Positions 44,984-55,903 of a stretch of 64,000 nucleotides of DNA are shown here, in pieces. The notes under the pieces are model-generated. The model had not been told where the DNA came from, did not search any database, and saw only the letters and a list, made by a program, of their open reading frames with translations. The position numbers were made by a program, and so were the translations under genes. The stretch is from Lasiosphaeris hirsuta (lineage: Eukaryota; Ascomycota; Sordariomycetes; Sordariales; Lasiosphaeriaceae): NCBI GenBank assembly GCA_030549175.1, contig JAUKUA010000002.1:3596001-3660000 (forward strand), given 5' to 3'. How positions within the stretch are numbered: the stretch's first letter is position 1; every line of letters starts with the position of its first letter.

Positions 44984-46214
44984 TAGGCGGCATCAAAGAA
45001 CGACGACGGGAACGAACGACGAGACGATTCCTTTTGGGGAAAATATGGTTTGGCGTGTATCAAACTTTCTAATTCTTTATTTTCTATTCACCGCCGTTCG
45101 CTACTACCTTGTTTTCTCTGTTTTGTGTATGGCTTGGCTTGTTCAGTGTGTGGGGAAAGGGGACTAAAAGGACGGGGCTTGTGTCTTTCTCTGCCAGTTT
45201 ATTGTTACAGCACTTCATAGATACCAAACCGGGGAGTACTACGGGAAAGAAAGACTTGGGGGTGGGCTTCCTTGAGGCACAAAAAAAATTCATTGACGAG
45301 ACCTTTTTCTTCGGTTTTGCGGGGTACAAACAATACCTCAGCGGCGGGCAGGGAACGATTGAACTTTTAGGATGTGTGAGGAACCGGGGATCAGGTGGAG
45401 AGTGTCAAAAGTGGAAAGCGTGAATGGAGGAATACATTGTCAATTCCAATAAAGCCGCAGATAATTACAGTCCAGCGTTTATTCACGAGAAGTTTGTTTG
45501 AACTCTGTTTGCCCAATATCCCTTTACGTAGTAGAATACGGGAAGCGCAAGTGATATTGAACAGAGCTGTCAAAATCTGGCATATAACTTATTAGTTGAT
45601 GTCATCGTTGTTGGTCCACAGCTAATGCACGGCCAGCTCTCAATGCCAAGACCTGGCCCCTTGAGCTTCTCCAACATGGTCACATCATGCCGGCTATCAT
45701 CTGCCGAAACATTCCCAGTGCTAGTTAGCATTTGGAGACAAATGTGTGTACCTAGGTACACGACCCCTCTTGAAAGCAACAGCGTACTAAATAAAGGCAC
45801 CTTATCTCATCCTATCCTCTAAAGTCAATGATGATTATTCAGACGGACGAACTGACGGACGAAGGCACGATTCCCATGGGCCAACTGATGACATATGTGG
45901 ATGCGTTTTGACAGGCGTGATTTCAGATTGGGAGCACGCCAGTATCGCGGTACCTGGCGTCGCGGCGATCAGTAATTGGCAATAATGCGCCCGTCTTGCA
46001 ACATAGCCTCTTCATACGGTAGTAGTGTAGCAGCCTGCAGGGCGGGCAACCTCAAGTCCCCGAGGTAGTATATGAGCCGCGACGCTTGCTGCGTCGGATC
46101 ACGGCACGGTCTACTCCAACTTTCTCCTCTTCATCAACCTCTCTGCTTGTCTGCTGTCACCCACAGTCGTGTCGCCCTTTTTACCAGTCAACTCGACCAA
46201 CATTTCCAGACACA
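44984..46214. other. Intergenic, no gene seen
   Basis: 1.23 kb covering the triphosphatase 3' flank and the promoter of the NmrA-like gene (TATATGAG near 46069). Short open frames lack coding signals. Confidence 0.5.
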
Positions 46215-47191
46215 ATGGTCTCAATCAAGACTGTCGCCGTCCTCGGAGTGAGAGTCCCCCCACCCCGAGCAGCCCCATGATCTGGCGTTCTAACCACCGA
46301 TAACAGGGTACGGGCAACCTCGGTCCCGCCATCGTCACAGAGCTGGTCTCGGCCGGTTTCTCAGTCACAGGCGTAACCCGCGAGGGGTCAACAAACTCGA
46401 CACCCAAGTATCCCGACGGACTTCCCGTCCAGCGCGTCGACTTCGGCTCGTTCGACGCGCTTAAAACCGTTTTCGACGGCCAGGACGCCGTCGTCTCGGT
46501 CGTGGGGTTCCCAGGACTTGCGGGCCAGAAGCTCGCCATCGATGCCGCCATTGCTGCGGGCGTCAAGCGCTTCATCCCCTCCGAATTCGGCGTCAACACG
46601 CAAAAGGCCCGCGGCACGACCATTGGCAACCTGTTGGCCGTCAAGATCGGGGTTACGGATTACCTGGCCGAGAAAGCAGAGGCGAACCCCGGGTTTACCT
46701 GGACTGCCCTCACAACGGGCCACTTTTTCGATTGGGCGCTGGAAAACGGGTACTATGGCATCGATCTGAAGGCGAAGACGGCTGTGATCGTCGATGCGGG
46801 CAACGAGAAGGCGCATTCAAGCAACCTTGCACAAATTGGGCGCTCCGTCGCCGGTATCCTCAAGCACCCAGACGAGACGGCCAACAAGTACCTCGGAACG
46901 GCCTCGTTCAACGCAGCGCAGAACGAGGTCATTGCGCTGGTCGAGGAGCTGGCGGGCATCAAGCTGACCGTCGAGAGCGTCAAGTCGGCCGACCTCCACA
47001 AGACGGGACAGGAGAAGCTCGCGGCCGGTGATCCCCGCGCGTTCAGTGACTTCCTGAAGGAGTTTGCGTTTGCCGAGGGCAAGGGAAATGCGATCAGCGA
47101 GGAGGAGAGCGCCAATGCATTGGTAGGAGTACCGTACGAGTCGCTGAGGGATACGGTAACGGCCTGGCTGAAAAAGGCGGGCCTCATCTAG
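46215..47191 (+). CDS. NmrA-like / isoflavone-reductase-like NAD(P)-binding protein
   Basis: Exons 46215-46247 and 46307-47191 around an intron (GTGAGA...CTAAC...AACAG) give 305 residues. The intron falls inside the dinucleotide-binding loop; joining gives VAVLGGTGNLGPAI, an atypical-SDR GxxGxxG motif. Further family marks are VTREGS after beta-2, VVSVVGFPG, IDAAIAAGVKRFIPSEFG (typical of the isoflavone reductase/PCBER-like group) and a C-terminal substrate domain. The active-site Lys of true reductases (in NKTTP-like loops) is not obvious, so it could be a redox sensor of the NmrA kind or an oxidoreductase. Cytosolic. Confidence 0.92.
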
Positions 47192-47532
47192 ATGATGGCT
47201 TCCTTCTATCCATCTTTTATACAACAAGCCTCAAAGTCAAAGGGTTAGCACCAATATGTGAAGACCTCTGTAAAACGATCGTACCGTAGATGACAAAAAC
47301 CTTTTTCCGGTGAAAGTTCTTGACTCACCGCTGTGTTTGGTTTCTGAAAGCTATCTCCGACCAAACTGGCCTTTTCTCTCCGTCTCTGCTGCCAAGTATT
47401 TAGTACAAAGGGGGACAGTCTAGAGCCGCCTATCTTGGACTTATTCTCAACAGGACAGCCCAAGACAAACTGCAGACATCAACACCAAATCAACCCAAAC
47501 ACTCGCATCTCAAGCCGAGAAAGCCAAGCACC
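47192..47532. other. Intergenic upstream of small secreted protein
   Basis: 341 bases. Likely 3' flank plus promoter. No gene is seen. Confidence 0.5.
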
Positions 47533-48085
47533 ATGCGCTTCTTCCCCATGGCTGTCCTTGCCTTCGTGGCTGTGTTTCTCAAGGCCAACGCTCATCCCAT
47601 CGGGCCCGGGGTGAACGAGACGGTCGTCATCCCTCTCCCCGGCGGGGGGAACAGGACCATGACCATCCCGATCCCCAGGCACGTGATCTCGTTCAAAACC
47701 TACTCGTCCATCACCTGCGGCGCCGAGGCCGAAAACAAAGTGAAATGGCACTTTCTAGGCGCGGACGGCATCCGCTGCCTTGATCTCTCGGCGATGACGG
47801 GCGCCCACGACCCATGGCATTTGCCTCGGGCCATAAGCAATGTTTCATTCGACCCAGACTGCAGAGGTAGGTAGTTGCGCGCGGTTTCCCTTGATAACGC
47901 GAAGACGACGGGAGCTGATATCATGTCGGTACCTAGTGCAACTCTATCAGGACGCGCACTGCAGGGCGGGCTGGACCCATGTCGTCACCCGCGAGGAAGC
48001 CGAGAAGTGCATGGTCAATTTCGAAGGCTTCAGGGCAATTGACATTATGTGTAACCCACGCCATGGCAAGAAGCTAGGTTCGTGA
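47533..48085 (+). CDS. Small secreted six-cysteine protein
   Basis: Exons 47533-47866 and 47937-48085 around an intron (GTAGGT...ACCTAG) give 160 residues. A signal peptide (MRFFPMAVLAFVAVFLKANA, before HPIGPG) is followed by a mature chain with six cysteines (SITCGAE, IRCLDL, DPDCR, DAHCRAG, EKCMV, IMCNP), enough for three disulfides, and N-glycosylation sites NET, NRT and NVS. Length, Cys content and lack of known domain fit small secreted, effector-like proteins. No function is assigned. Confidence 0.78.
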
Positions 48086-48791
48086 GGGCCGTCCATGGTG
48101 GTTTCGGGGTTTCTTGGAGCGAGCGAAGTTGATCGGATCGATTCAAACAGAGAACGCCGATGGGCTGTGCCTGGGGACCTTGATGATCAAAGGGCTGACG
48201 GTACTGTGCCGGGATCATCTTTTTGGTCCTTACCCGACAAGCCATCGCCTAGCTGAACTTTGAGTGTAGAAAAAAACCCTATAATTGATTGTATATCCCA
48301 AATGGCTACTACCAGGTGCTCAGTACCTAGCTATATAAATCCAGTGAATTGCCAATATTCTGCTTTCCTTCTCAAATGGGTTGCCAGCATTCCTCGCGGC
48401 GCGTACTCACGGTGCAAATTCACAGTGCGGCTTAGACGCCACTGAGGCATTCCAGCCCAAGAGTTTCCCCACAGCAAAACCTGACCGGGCAGCGCCTGCC
48501 ACTCGCTCATCATTAGTCCCGTCATTTGCTTGCTTTTTTGATGCCATCGCACCACCTACCTGTGCATTGAGTCACACATCAACTTTTATTCAGGGGACAA
48601 ACTTCGTTCTCCTTCACCACGCCACCACCGTCGGCCGAAAATCATATGCAGCAGTGGGCAAATAGCCGCAGAAAAATAGTTGCGATACCGGACATCGACA
48701 TCGATATACCCTCGATATTTGAGACGCCATTTCCTAGGGTTGTCGCCCGTCCTCCTGGTCTAGGCAGGGACTCAAATTCGACACGGGCGCA
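48086..48791. other. Intergenic, no gene seen
   Basis: About 700 bases between two plus-strand genes; promoter of the coiled-coil protein. Nothing else can be supported. Confidence 0.5.
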
Positions 48792-50354
48792 ATGGCGCAG
48801 TCTCAACCAATTTACCTGTTCGGCTTCGACTTTGTCAAACAAGAGAGGCTAAAGTTCAACCATGGCTGGTCCGCGGCATTCTTGACCCCCAAGTTCACGA
48901 ATGAGGAGGCCGAAGCGCTGCAGACAAGCTACAAGCATGACCAAATGAAGAAGCGCGAAGTCAAGTATGGCAACAATATCACTGTGCTCTTTGAAGTCCT
49001 CTTCCACATTCGTGCCTTCTACCACCCAGACCGCGAGTGGTTCTGGCAGGCTATCTGTCAGCCAAAGGGTTTCAATACCAACATCCAGCTCATGCAGGAC
49101 GTAGTCAACATCCTCACTGAGGCGAGAAGGGTCTTCCGAAGAAAGGGATCCAAAGACAAGTACAACACGGCCATCGCTGCTGATCGTTGGATTGATTTCC
49201 TTGACAACCGTAAAACGCTAGCAGCTCAAGATGCTACTGCTGCTCATAACGAGGCCTTGTTCAAGTTCAAGAAGCTGGAAAAGACCATGGTTAACGCAGC
49301 CAACATACCGCTTCCAGAGAGTGCGCTGTCACGCGCCCCGAACTACTTCAACGCTTGGCGCCCGGGCAACGAACCGAGCCCAATCAACAGGCCACTCAGG
49401 AGCCTGCCACCTATCAAGACTGAGACCGTTGATCGGGGCTGGGATGTTACTATTCCCCGCGAGCCTCGATCGGCGCGCAAGAGATCGCTTTCGCCCTTCT
49501 CGTCGGGTCGGAGCCCGCGACACAAGAAACTCCATCGCGACTCTAGCCCTCAACCGCAGCCAGCACCGCTGCCCGTCGCCCGGCAGCAGTCTCCCCAACT
49601 GTCAAAGATGCCCACACCTAACCGTACAATCATTCCGCAACTCTCATCACCAGTCCCGAGCACGCCTGGTACATCCACCCAGCTACAGCGCAAGAATAGC
49701 GATGAGATTTCAGACCCATCGCGCCAGCTACTCGAGGAGGACCACGCCATGCTGAGCAGCCGTCTAAATACACCCAACATGAAAGCACAGCTCGTTGAGA
49801 CAAGCGGCCGGCTCAATAGCGCCGCGGGCATGCCTGGCATCCACGGGCTTGTAAGTGATGTGAGGGACGTACGAAAGGAGTTGAAATCGATGGAGAGCAT
49901 TATGGGCAATATGGTGGAGTCTATGCACGCTGTGGCGGATCATCTCCATGATCTCAACACAAAACAGGACATTACTGCATTACTACAGCCTATACAGGCT
50001 CTCAATGACAGCGTTGGGGCCTTGAGAGGTGAAGTTTCAGACTTGAAGATTCAGGTCGAACAGCAGAAGCAGCAGGCCCCAGAGTTGATTTCAGAACTGA
50101 AGGGTCTGTTGATGGAGCAGAATATTCATATCAGCAAATTGGTCGGGCTTTCGGGATCAAAGCCAGCTCCGCAGAATCTACGACAGGCAATGGCCGCTGC
50201 CGAGCAAGATATGATGAAGCATCGCGACACCGTCCAAACATTCTACCACGGCACGGGCGGCGCTTCATCCCGTGCAACGACAGAAGCCACGGCAGACTTC
50301 CTCTTGGCTCTCGAGCAGGGCCTTATGTTTGCACAGGGAGCAAAGCAAGGCTAG
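48792..50354 (+). CDS. Coiled-coil, probably nuclear fungal protein of unknown function
   Basis: Single exon, 520 residues. A helical N-terminal domain (about 20-185) includes LTPKFTNEEAEALQTSYKHD, FHIRAFYHPDREWFWQAICQ and RRVFRRKGSKDKY. A disordered Ser/Pro middle carries basic patches resembling nuclear localisation signals (SARKRSLSPFSSGRSPRHKK, about 230-250). The C-terminal third is a heptad-like coiled coil (VSDVRDVRKELKSMESIMGN and ALRGEVSDLKIQVEQQKQQ). Codon use and length indicate a real gene. The layout could suit a chromatin or transcription-associated scaffold, but this is only a guess. Confidence 0.85.
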   Translation: MAQSQPIYLFGFDFVKQERLKFNHGWSAAFLTPKFTNEEAEALQTSYKHDQMKKREVKYGNNITVLFEVLFHIRAFYHPDREWFWQAICQPKGFNTNIQLMQDVVNILTEARRVFRRKGSKDKYNTAIAADRWIDFLDNRKTLAAQDATAAHNEALFKFKKLEKTMVNAANIPLPESALSRAPNYFNAWRPGNEPSPINRPLRSLPPIKTETVDRGWDVTIPREPRSARKRSLSPFSSGRSPRHKKLHRDSSPQPQPAPLPVARQQSPQLSKMPTPNRTIIPQLSSPVPSTPGTSTQLQRKNSDEISDPSRQLLEEDHAMLSSRLNTPNMKAQLVETSGRLNSAAGMPGIHGLVSDVRDVRKELKSMESIMGNMVESMHAVADHLHDLNTKQDITALLQPIQALNDSVGALRGEVSDLKIQVEQQKQQAPELISELKGLLMEQNIHISKLVGLSGSKPAPQNLRQAMAAAEQDMMKHRDTVQTFYHGTGGASSRATTEATADFLLALEQGLMFAQGAKQG

Positions 50355-51001
50355 GAGTCACCCCGTCTAAAGGGATCCGAGTCGATATGTTTGATTTTAC
50401 GCTGCCTGGGATTGGACGCAATCGACTACATACTAACGGCACTAGCATACACTGGTTAATATTCGATGGGCTCATGGAAAAGCAACCGCATATTATTATG
50501 CGTTGCGGGGGTCACTTTGGGGAGCTTTCCCCACACTCTAGATTCTGCTTGATATCGCAGGCGCCAACGCACATTGCTTTCCACATTTCGGGAGGTACAG
50601 TTACCGAGTACCGGTAAATTTGGGGTGTTAGGATGTTGTTAATTGAGTAAAATTGTCGGATGATGTCAATCGATTTGCTCCAAGAGCTACTATCTACGCG
50701 AATACCCACTCGGGACCCGGGAAAGTCTGTTGTGCTTTGTGATCTGCTGACTCGAGACAGGCACCATGTCCCTCCTCTCCTGTGTTCACCTCTGCTCGCC
50801 GCCGAAATCATCCCCATCTTTGACAAGACTTGATCTCTTCTCGGAACGCCCCAATACAAATCACCCACCACTTCACAAACAAACCAGGATCAAACCCCAA
50901 AACTATCGTGAATTCCCACCCGTCCAACAATCCAAATCCATAACTCGTCCCGCCGATTGAGCTGGTAGCTGCCAAGGTAGTCCGGCCGTTCATCATCACA
51001 A
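50355..51001. other. Convergent 3' intergenic region
   Basis: 647 bases between convergent genes. No gene or RNA is seen. Confidence 0.5.
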
Positions 51002-52258
51002 CTACCGTCCCGAAGAGGCAGCCTTGGACGTCGACCCGTTCTCGTCCCCGCTACCACCGCCGCGGCCCCGGCTAGTCGATGCGGCGCCCATGAAGAACGG
51101 CGAGCCCGTCGGGGCCGTGGACGACGTGCTAGTCGTTCCGGCCCCGCCGGGCCCACCCAACCCGATACCAATGCCGACCCCGGTCACACCGGTGCTACTA
51201 CCAACACCACCACCACCACTACCACCACCACCGCCGCCGCCGGGGGCCGCCACCACCGGCGACCCCTCGTCCACCAGCGTCTGCGACCAGCTGGCCCGGC
51301 TCGTGCCGCTGCTGCCCCCGCCGGGGCTGCTCGGGCTCGTTGTCGTCGTCGTGGCGGCCGGCGTGGTAGCCGGCGCGGTGGAGGAGGCCGTCGTGCCGAA
51401 GCCGCTAAACGAGTCGGCGGCGTGCGTGACGCCCTTGCCCGAGGCGTGTGAGGGTGATGGGAGTCGTGGTGCGTTGCTGGGTAGGATCAGACTGTTAGGG
51501 CGGTAGTTGCCGGCGGTGGAGGGCGTTGCGGCCGCGGTGGCTGAGGAGGACGGGGAGGACGTGGTCGCGAAGTCGGATGACGTGGTTGTCGTGGGCGTCG
51601 TGCCTGCCGGCACGGCGGCCGTCATCGCCGTCACGATCACGCCCTTCTCGGGATCCTTAGATCCGCTGGTCGTAGTGTTGCTACCTTGACCGCTGCTCGC
51701 GATGGGCAGGGGCGTGAAAAGCGGGTTAGACTGGGTCGGGAGGATGGTGGTCGGCTTCTTGGGTGCGGCCTTCTTCTTCCGCTTGCCGCAGCACTTGCCC
51801 ATGATCTCGCGGATGACCTCGGCGAAGGTCTGCTCCTCGTCGTAGCGGCGGCGTTGTGCGTGCGACTTTGCTCTCCAGTCGGCGATGCACAGGCCCACGA
51901 GCGAGAAGACCATGAAGCCGAAGATCAGCCAGACGATGATGGTCTCGCTCAGCTTCATTCCGGGCATGGTGGCGATTGACGGTCGGGTCGCGGGGTCGGC
52001 GAACACCAGGCTTTTCCGCCCCGTCTCGACCAAAAAGCCCTCGGCGATGACCGCGGCGGGAGCGTCCGTGTCGGAAAGGGCGGCTGACAGAACGTTGGCC
52101 TCGTTGGGCCAGACGCCGTGGTGCTGAGCTTGGGCGGCTTGTAGAGCCCCGATGATGGCCTGGAGGGTGGTGTCGGCGGCCTCAGGCTCGGCATCGCCCC
52201 GTTTGGGCAGCGCCGGTGGTGCAGCGCCCGAGGCCTGGGCGATGATGGGCATTCTCAT
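51002..52258 (-). CDS. Single-pass membrane protein with long low-complexity tail
   Basis: Single exon, 418 residues from MRMPIIAQ; the frame continues upstream but offers no earlier ATG. A short extracellular-like N-terminal region (about 1-105; a Lys-Arg site near residue 20) precedes one transmembrane helix (SETIIVWLIFGFMVFSLVGLCI) and a basic Cys-containing juxtamembrane segment (MGKCCGKRKKKAAPKK) that could be palmitoylated. The remaining ~230 residues are Thr/Ser/Pro then Gly-rich (APGGGGGGGSGGGG). The topology recalls fungal wall-stress or sensor-type proteins, but no WSC or other ectodomain is present. Function unknown. Confidence 0.72.
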   Translation of the reverse strand: MRMPIIAQASGAAPPALPKRGDAEPEAADTTLQAIIGALQAAQAQHHGVWPNEANVLSAALSDTDAPAAVIAEGFLVETGRKSLVFADPATRPSIATMPGMKLSETIIVWLIFGFMVFSLVGLCIADWRAKSHAQRRRYDEEQTFAEVIREIMGKCCGKRKKKAAPKKPTTILPTQSNPLFTPLPIASSGQGSNTTTSGSKDPEKGVIVTAMTAAVPAGTTPTTTTSSDFATTSSPSSSATAAATPSTAGNYRPNSLILPSNAPRLPSPSHASGKGVTHAADSFSGFGTTASSTAPATTPAATTTTTSPSSPGGGSSGTSRASWSQTLVDEGSPVVAAPGGGGGGGSGGGGVGSSTGVTGVGIGIGLGGPGGAGTTSTSSTAPTGSPFFMGAASTSRGRGGGSGDENGSTSKAASSGR

Positions 52259-53944
52259 TTTTCCTATAAGAATGGTCCAACCGGACAACTTTGCCGTTCT
52301 GTAGAGATTCTCAGTTGCTCGATGACGAGAGGAATTCGATCCGGCGATAATAGCAGAAGGGGGGTGTCCGAGGTGGGGGAGATGTGCTGTTAGTTAGGAA
52401 AAAGGGGGCAGGAACTCGATGGCTTGACAAAGGAGAGGAAGATGAGCAGAGGGCCGCCGCGGGTGTCAGCTACAGGCTGCTCTCCTGGGAGAGAGGCTTG
52501 GGATATGTTTGGACTGCCAGTCTCATAATTGTCTGCGTTGGGTCGTCTGGGAGGAAACCTGCGAATAGGTGAAGAAAGAAATCAAGAAAAGAGGGTGGGA
52601 GGCGGCGGTCCAAGGGGCTAGGGCAAGATATAGGACCACAAAGCAAAAGTTTCCAGCAAGTGATCAAGATGTCCAATAATCTCGATCGGCCGAAGGCGCA
52701 CAACCAGACAGCGGGCCACGAGGTGGTTAACCTTGGTTGAGAGGGCATAATCTTCTGACAGCGCTCAATGCCAGTCTAGGACTCGGGGCTTGAAGAGTAT
52801 CCGTGACCGAGAAAGTTGGCCGCGCTCCCGGGTCTTCGGCTCAACGATTTCAAACTGGAAGTACCAGACAAGTATACCATCTCCAGTCCTACGGCCCGGG
52901 AAAACGGCAACGGCCTGCCAGGGCACAAAACAACTTGCAACAATTCACAAAGTCATGTCTAATCGCTCAATTATTTACGTCGGGAATGTCCCTGAGGTTC
53001 TCAGCAGGGCGTGATGCATGTTGAGGCCCACGGTCTTATAAGTCAAATCAAGATCGTGACATTGCAGGGCGAAGGTTTTGACTTTCAGCACAGCGCCAGA
53101 TTTCGTCAAAGTCACCGAGGTTGGTACTTGATGCCCTCGGGATAGATACACTGAGATAACATTCAAAGCACCCGACAACTAAAGTTTCCTTTCGCAAATA
53201 TGGCTCCTATAATGTTTGTTATCTCCAAAGTGGATTTCCGGATTCTAGCCCACGTTGGGATGTTGCTCGACGTCGTAATTGCGAAACAACAAAAAGTCAC
53301 GATATTGTGGCGGGTTTGACACCCTATTTCGTGCAAGGACTGAGTGACCGATGAAAGAGCCGAGACACCACAGGGCTGCTCGGGAGGCTCGGCCGAATCA
53401 TTTGGCTGCTGCCCAATCCGCTTTCTCTGCTCGCCGTCTCGTCTCCCCATCAAATGTAAGGCTTTGGGCTTAAAAACGTTGAGAGTCCTTGCTCACCCAA
53501 TCAAGGAAGTGGATGGGACCCGTATGCGTCATAACTAGTGTTTCGCACGCGCCGTCAGGCACACAGGCACGCTGACTCCTGGACCCAACGTTTTGTTAGC
53601 CAACTCCATCTTTCAACTGCCACCTGCATTCATTCCGCTGCAAAGCCTCGGATTGTCTAGTTTATTTGCATGTGTCGATCAAACGAGACGGGAAGTTGAA
53701 ATTTTGCCATTATAATACCAAGAGCAGCCACCGCATCTTCTTTGCCGACTTCTGATGGGCGTTAGCACTCATTGATCACAAGCCACCTCAACACCTGCAA
53801 CCCACTGCAACACCACTGAAAGGTGCTGCGGGAACTGTACCAAGGTACCGAACCATCGACCCTCTCAACCCTGAAACCAACGGGGCCCCGATAACCGATA
53901 ACCCTTGGCCGCGCGCATCGCATCGCGAACCCCGTTTTGGCATC
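52259..53944. promoter_or_regulatory. Divergent intergenic region
   Basis: 1.7 kb between divergent genes. Only short, non-homologous open frames are present. Promoters for both neighbours are presumed. Confidence 0.45.
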
Positions 53945-55705
53945 ATGATAGACCACTCCCTTTTCAACCTTGTCGAGATCCGCGCCTGCATCGTGCTCTT
54001 CCGCTATGCGCCGTTTATTGAAGCCCTCCTTCTCGCGGGATCCGTGTTGTTGCTCCCAATAGCGACGGCCCTCCCCTTCGTTTACGCCCTCACAGCCCTT
54101 CTCTTGATAGAGGGCATCTACGCCGCATCCATCTACCTGCCACACAAGGCCCGGCTCAGGACAATCGCAAAGTACCCTCCCCCGCTCACGCTCGAGGCGC
54201 GGGCCGAGCTGTTTGAGCGCTGCGCCGTCAACGTCCCGGACTGGGAGCGTTATCTGCACCTGTGGTTTCTTGGCGCTCCCGCCGCCGAGATCAAGCGGGA
54301 TAACGTCCGCGACTTCATCCTTTGGGCCTTCTTCGACCGCAGCACGCCATTCACTTCCACGAAAGGCAATGAAAACGAGGAGAGGCCGCTAGTCGAGGCG
54401 GCAGAGGAGGATGCCGAGGCATCCGGCCACGAGCAAGAGGTCGAGGCCTTCCTCGACCGCACCGAGGCCCTTCGGGGCCGCAAGTTCGCTCCGGGGCGGG
54501 GCTCCGCGGTCCCGCTCCGGCTGACCATCGACGCCATCCCGACGGCCTACCGCAGCGTCATCTGGTACGCCATCGTCGCCCTGGTCGATCTCATTACCAG
54601 CACCTTCCTCTTCTTCGCCGGCTTCGCCTGGCACCCCCCTTCGCCCGACCCTTCCACAAACTCGGCCTTCCCGCCCACGGCGACCCTGCGGGCTCTCTCC
54701 GCCGCCCTCCCATTCCCCAACGCGGCGCGGCGCCACGTCCCGTCCCCGTCCCCGTCCGCCTCCATCGGCTACTGGTTCCGCCCGCACCGGTCCACCACGC
54801 GCTTCCCGGTCCTCTTTATCCACGGCATCGGCGTCGGCCTCTGGCCGTACACCAAGTTCCTGACCGAACTAGCGGCCTCGCCCGATGACGGCGGCGACGT
54901 GGGCATCCTCGCGCTCGAGATCCTGCCCGTGTCGACCCGCCTGACTTCCCCGCTGCTCACCCGCACCGAGTTCCTGTCGCATCTGGCGACCATCCTCGAC
55001 GCGCACCCAGGCTGGCGGGACGGCTTCGTGCTCGTCTCGCACAGCTACGGCTCCGTGCTCACGACGCACGTGCTGCGCTCGGCCGAGCTCGCGCCGCGCG
55101 TCCGCGGCGTCGTCATGATCGACCCCGTCAGCGTGCTGCTGCACCTGCCTGACGTGGCGTACAACTTCACGCGGCGGAAGCCGCGCACGGCGAATCAGTG
55201 GCAGCTATGGTACTTTGCGAGCATGGATGTGGGGGTGGCCGAGGGGCTGGGCCGGCACTTCTTCTGGAGGGAGAGCATCATTTGGCGGGAGGAGCTGGTT
55301 GGGGTTGAGGGGCCGACCGCGGAGGGGAGGGGAGAGGCGACGGATGAGGGGGCCGTGGTGCAAGGTGAGGCTAAGGGAGAGAAAAAGAGGAAGGTGGTGG
55401 TGTGTCTGTCGGGCAGGGATCTTATTGTTGACGCGAAGACCGTCGCAAGGTACCTCGCCGGGACAGGAAATCTTGGAGAGCAGCTGCCGGGCGACAAGAA
55501 CCCGTTCGATGTCGCCGTGGCTCCCAATGGTCGCCCGGGAGCGAAGTCTGCGTCAAATTCGAGCTACGTGGCTCCGTCAGGCATCGAGATATTGTGGTTC
55601 CCGACCTTGGATCATGCACAGGTCTTTGACGGTCCAAAGGACCGCGGCCGTGTGCTGGAGGCTGTGAGGAGATGCTGCCGTATAGACGCAGACGTGACCA
55701 AGTGA
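53945..55705 (+). CDS. Membrane-anchored alpha/beta hydrolase
   Basis: Single exon, 586 residues. Two closely spaced hydrophobic helices near the N-terminus (FIEALLLAGSVLLLPIATALPF and ALTALLLIEGIYAAS) and a further hydrophobic stretch (IWYAIVALVDLITSTFLFFAGFAW, about 200-222) indicate membrane anchoring. The hydrolase fold follows: FPVLFIHGIGVGLWPYTKF (oxyanion loop HGIG), LVSHSYGS as nucleophile elbow (Ser in S-x-S-x-G/S form, first Gly replaced by Ser), MIDPVSVLLHLPDV (acid region), CLSGRDLIVDA and a late His in LDHAQVF. An acidic and variable linker lies at about 138-165. Homologs are common in Pezizomycotina and uncharacterised; a lipid or ester substrate is inferred from fold and membrane location. 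Confidence 0.88.
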   Translation: MIDHSLFNLVEIRACIVLFRYAPFIEALLLAGSVLLLPIATALPFVYALTALLLIEGIYAASIYLPHKARLRTIAKYPPPLTLEARAELFERCAVNVPDWERYLHLWFLGAPAAEIKRDNVRDFILWAFFDRSTPFTSTKGNENEERPLVEAAEEDAEASGHEQEVEAFLDRTEALRGRKFAPGRGSAVPLRLTIDAIPTAYRSVIWYAIVALVDLITSTFLFFAGFAWHPPSPDPSTNSAFPPTATLRALSAALPFPNAARRHVPSPSPSASIGYWFRPHRSTTRFPVLFIHGIGVGLWPYTKFLTELAASPDDGGDVGILALEILPVSTRLTSPLLTRTEFLSHLATILDAHPGWRDGFVLVSHSYGSVLTTHVLRSAELAPRVRGVVMIDPVSVLLHLPDVAYNFTRRKPRTANQWQLWYFASMDVGVAEGLGRHFFWRESIIWREELVGVEGPTAEGRGEATDEGAVVQGEAKGEKKRKVVVCLSGRDLIVDAKTVARYLAGTGNLGEQLPGDKNPFDVAVAPNGRPGAKSASNSSYVAPSGIEILWFPTLDHAQVFDGPKDRGRVLEAVRRCCRIDADVTK

Positions 55706-55903
55706 TGATCTCCTGCATGTAGCCACTAAACTCATGTACATATATACATATATACTGCTGCAATGCTGTTCTGACACTTGCGCGGCTTGCAGCCCCCACT
55801 TTGAACAGACTCGGAATGATACGCAGTGAGAGTCGGTGGGCCGAGCGGTAACCATGTATCAGAAACCAAATGCCGAGCTAAACATGCCCCGTACCGAATC
55901 TAG

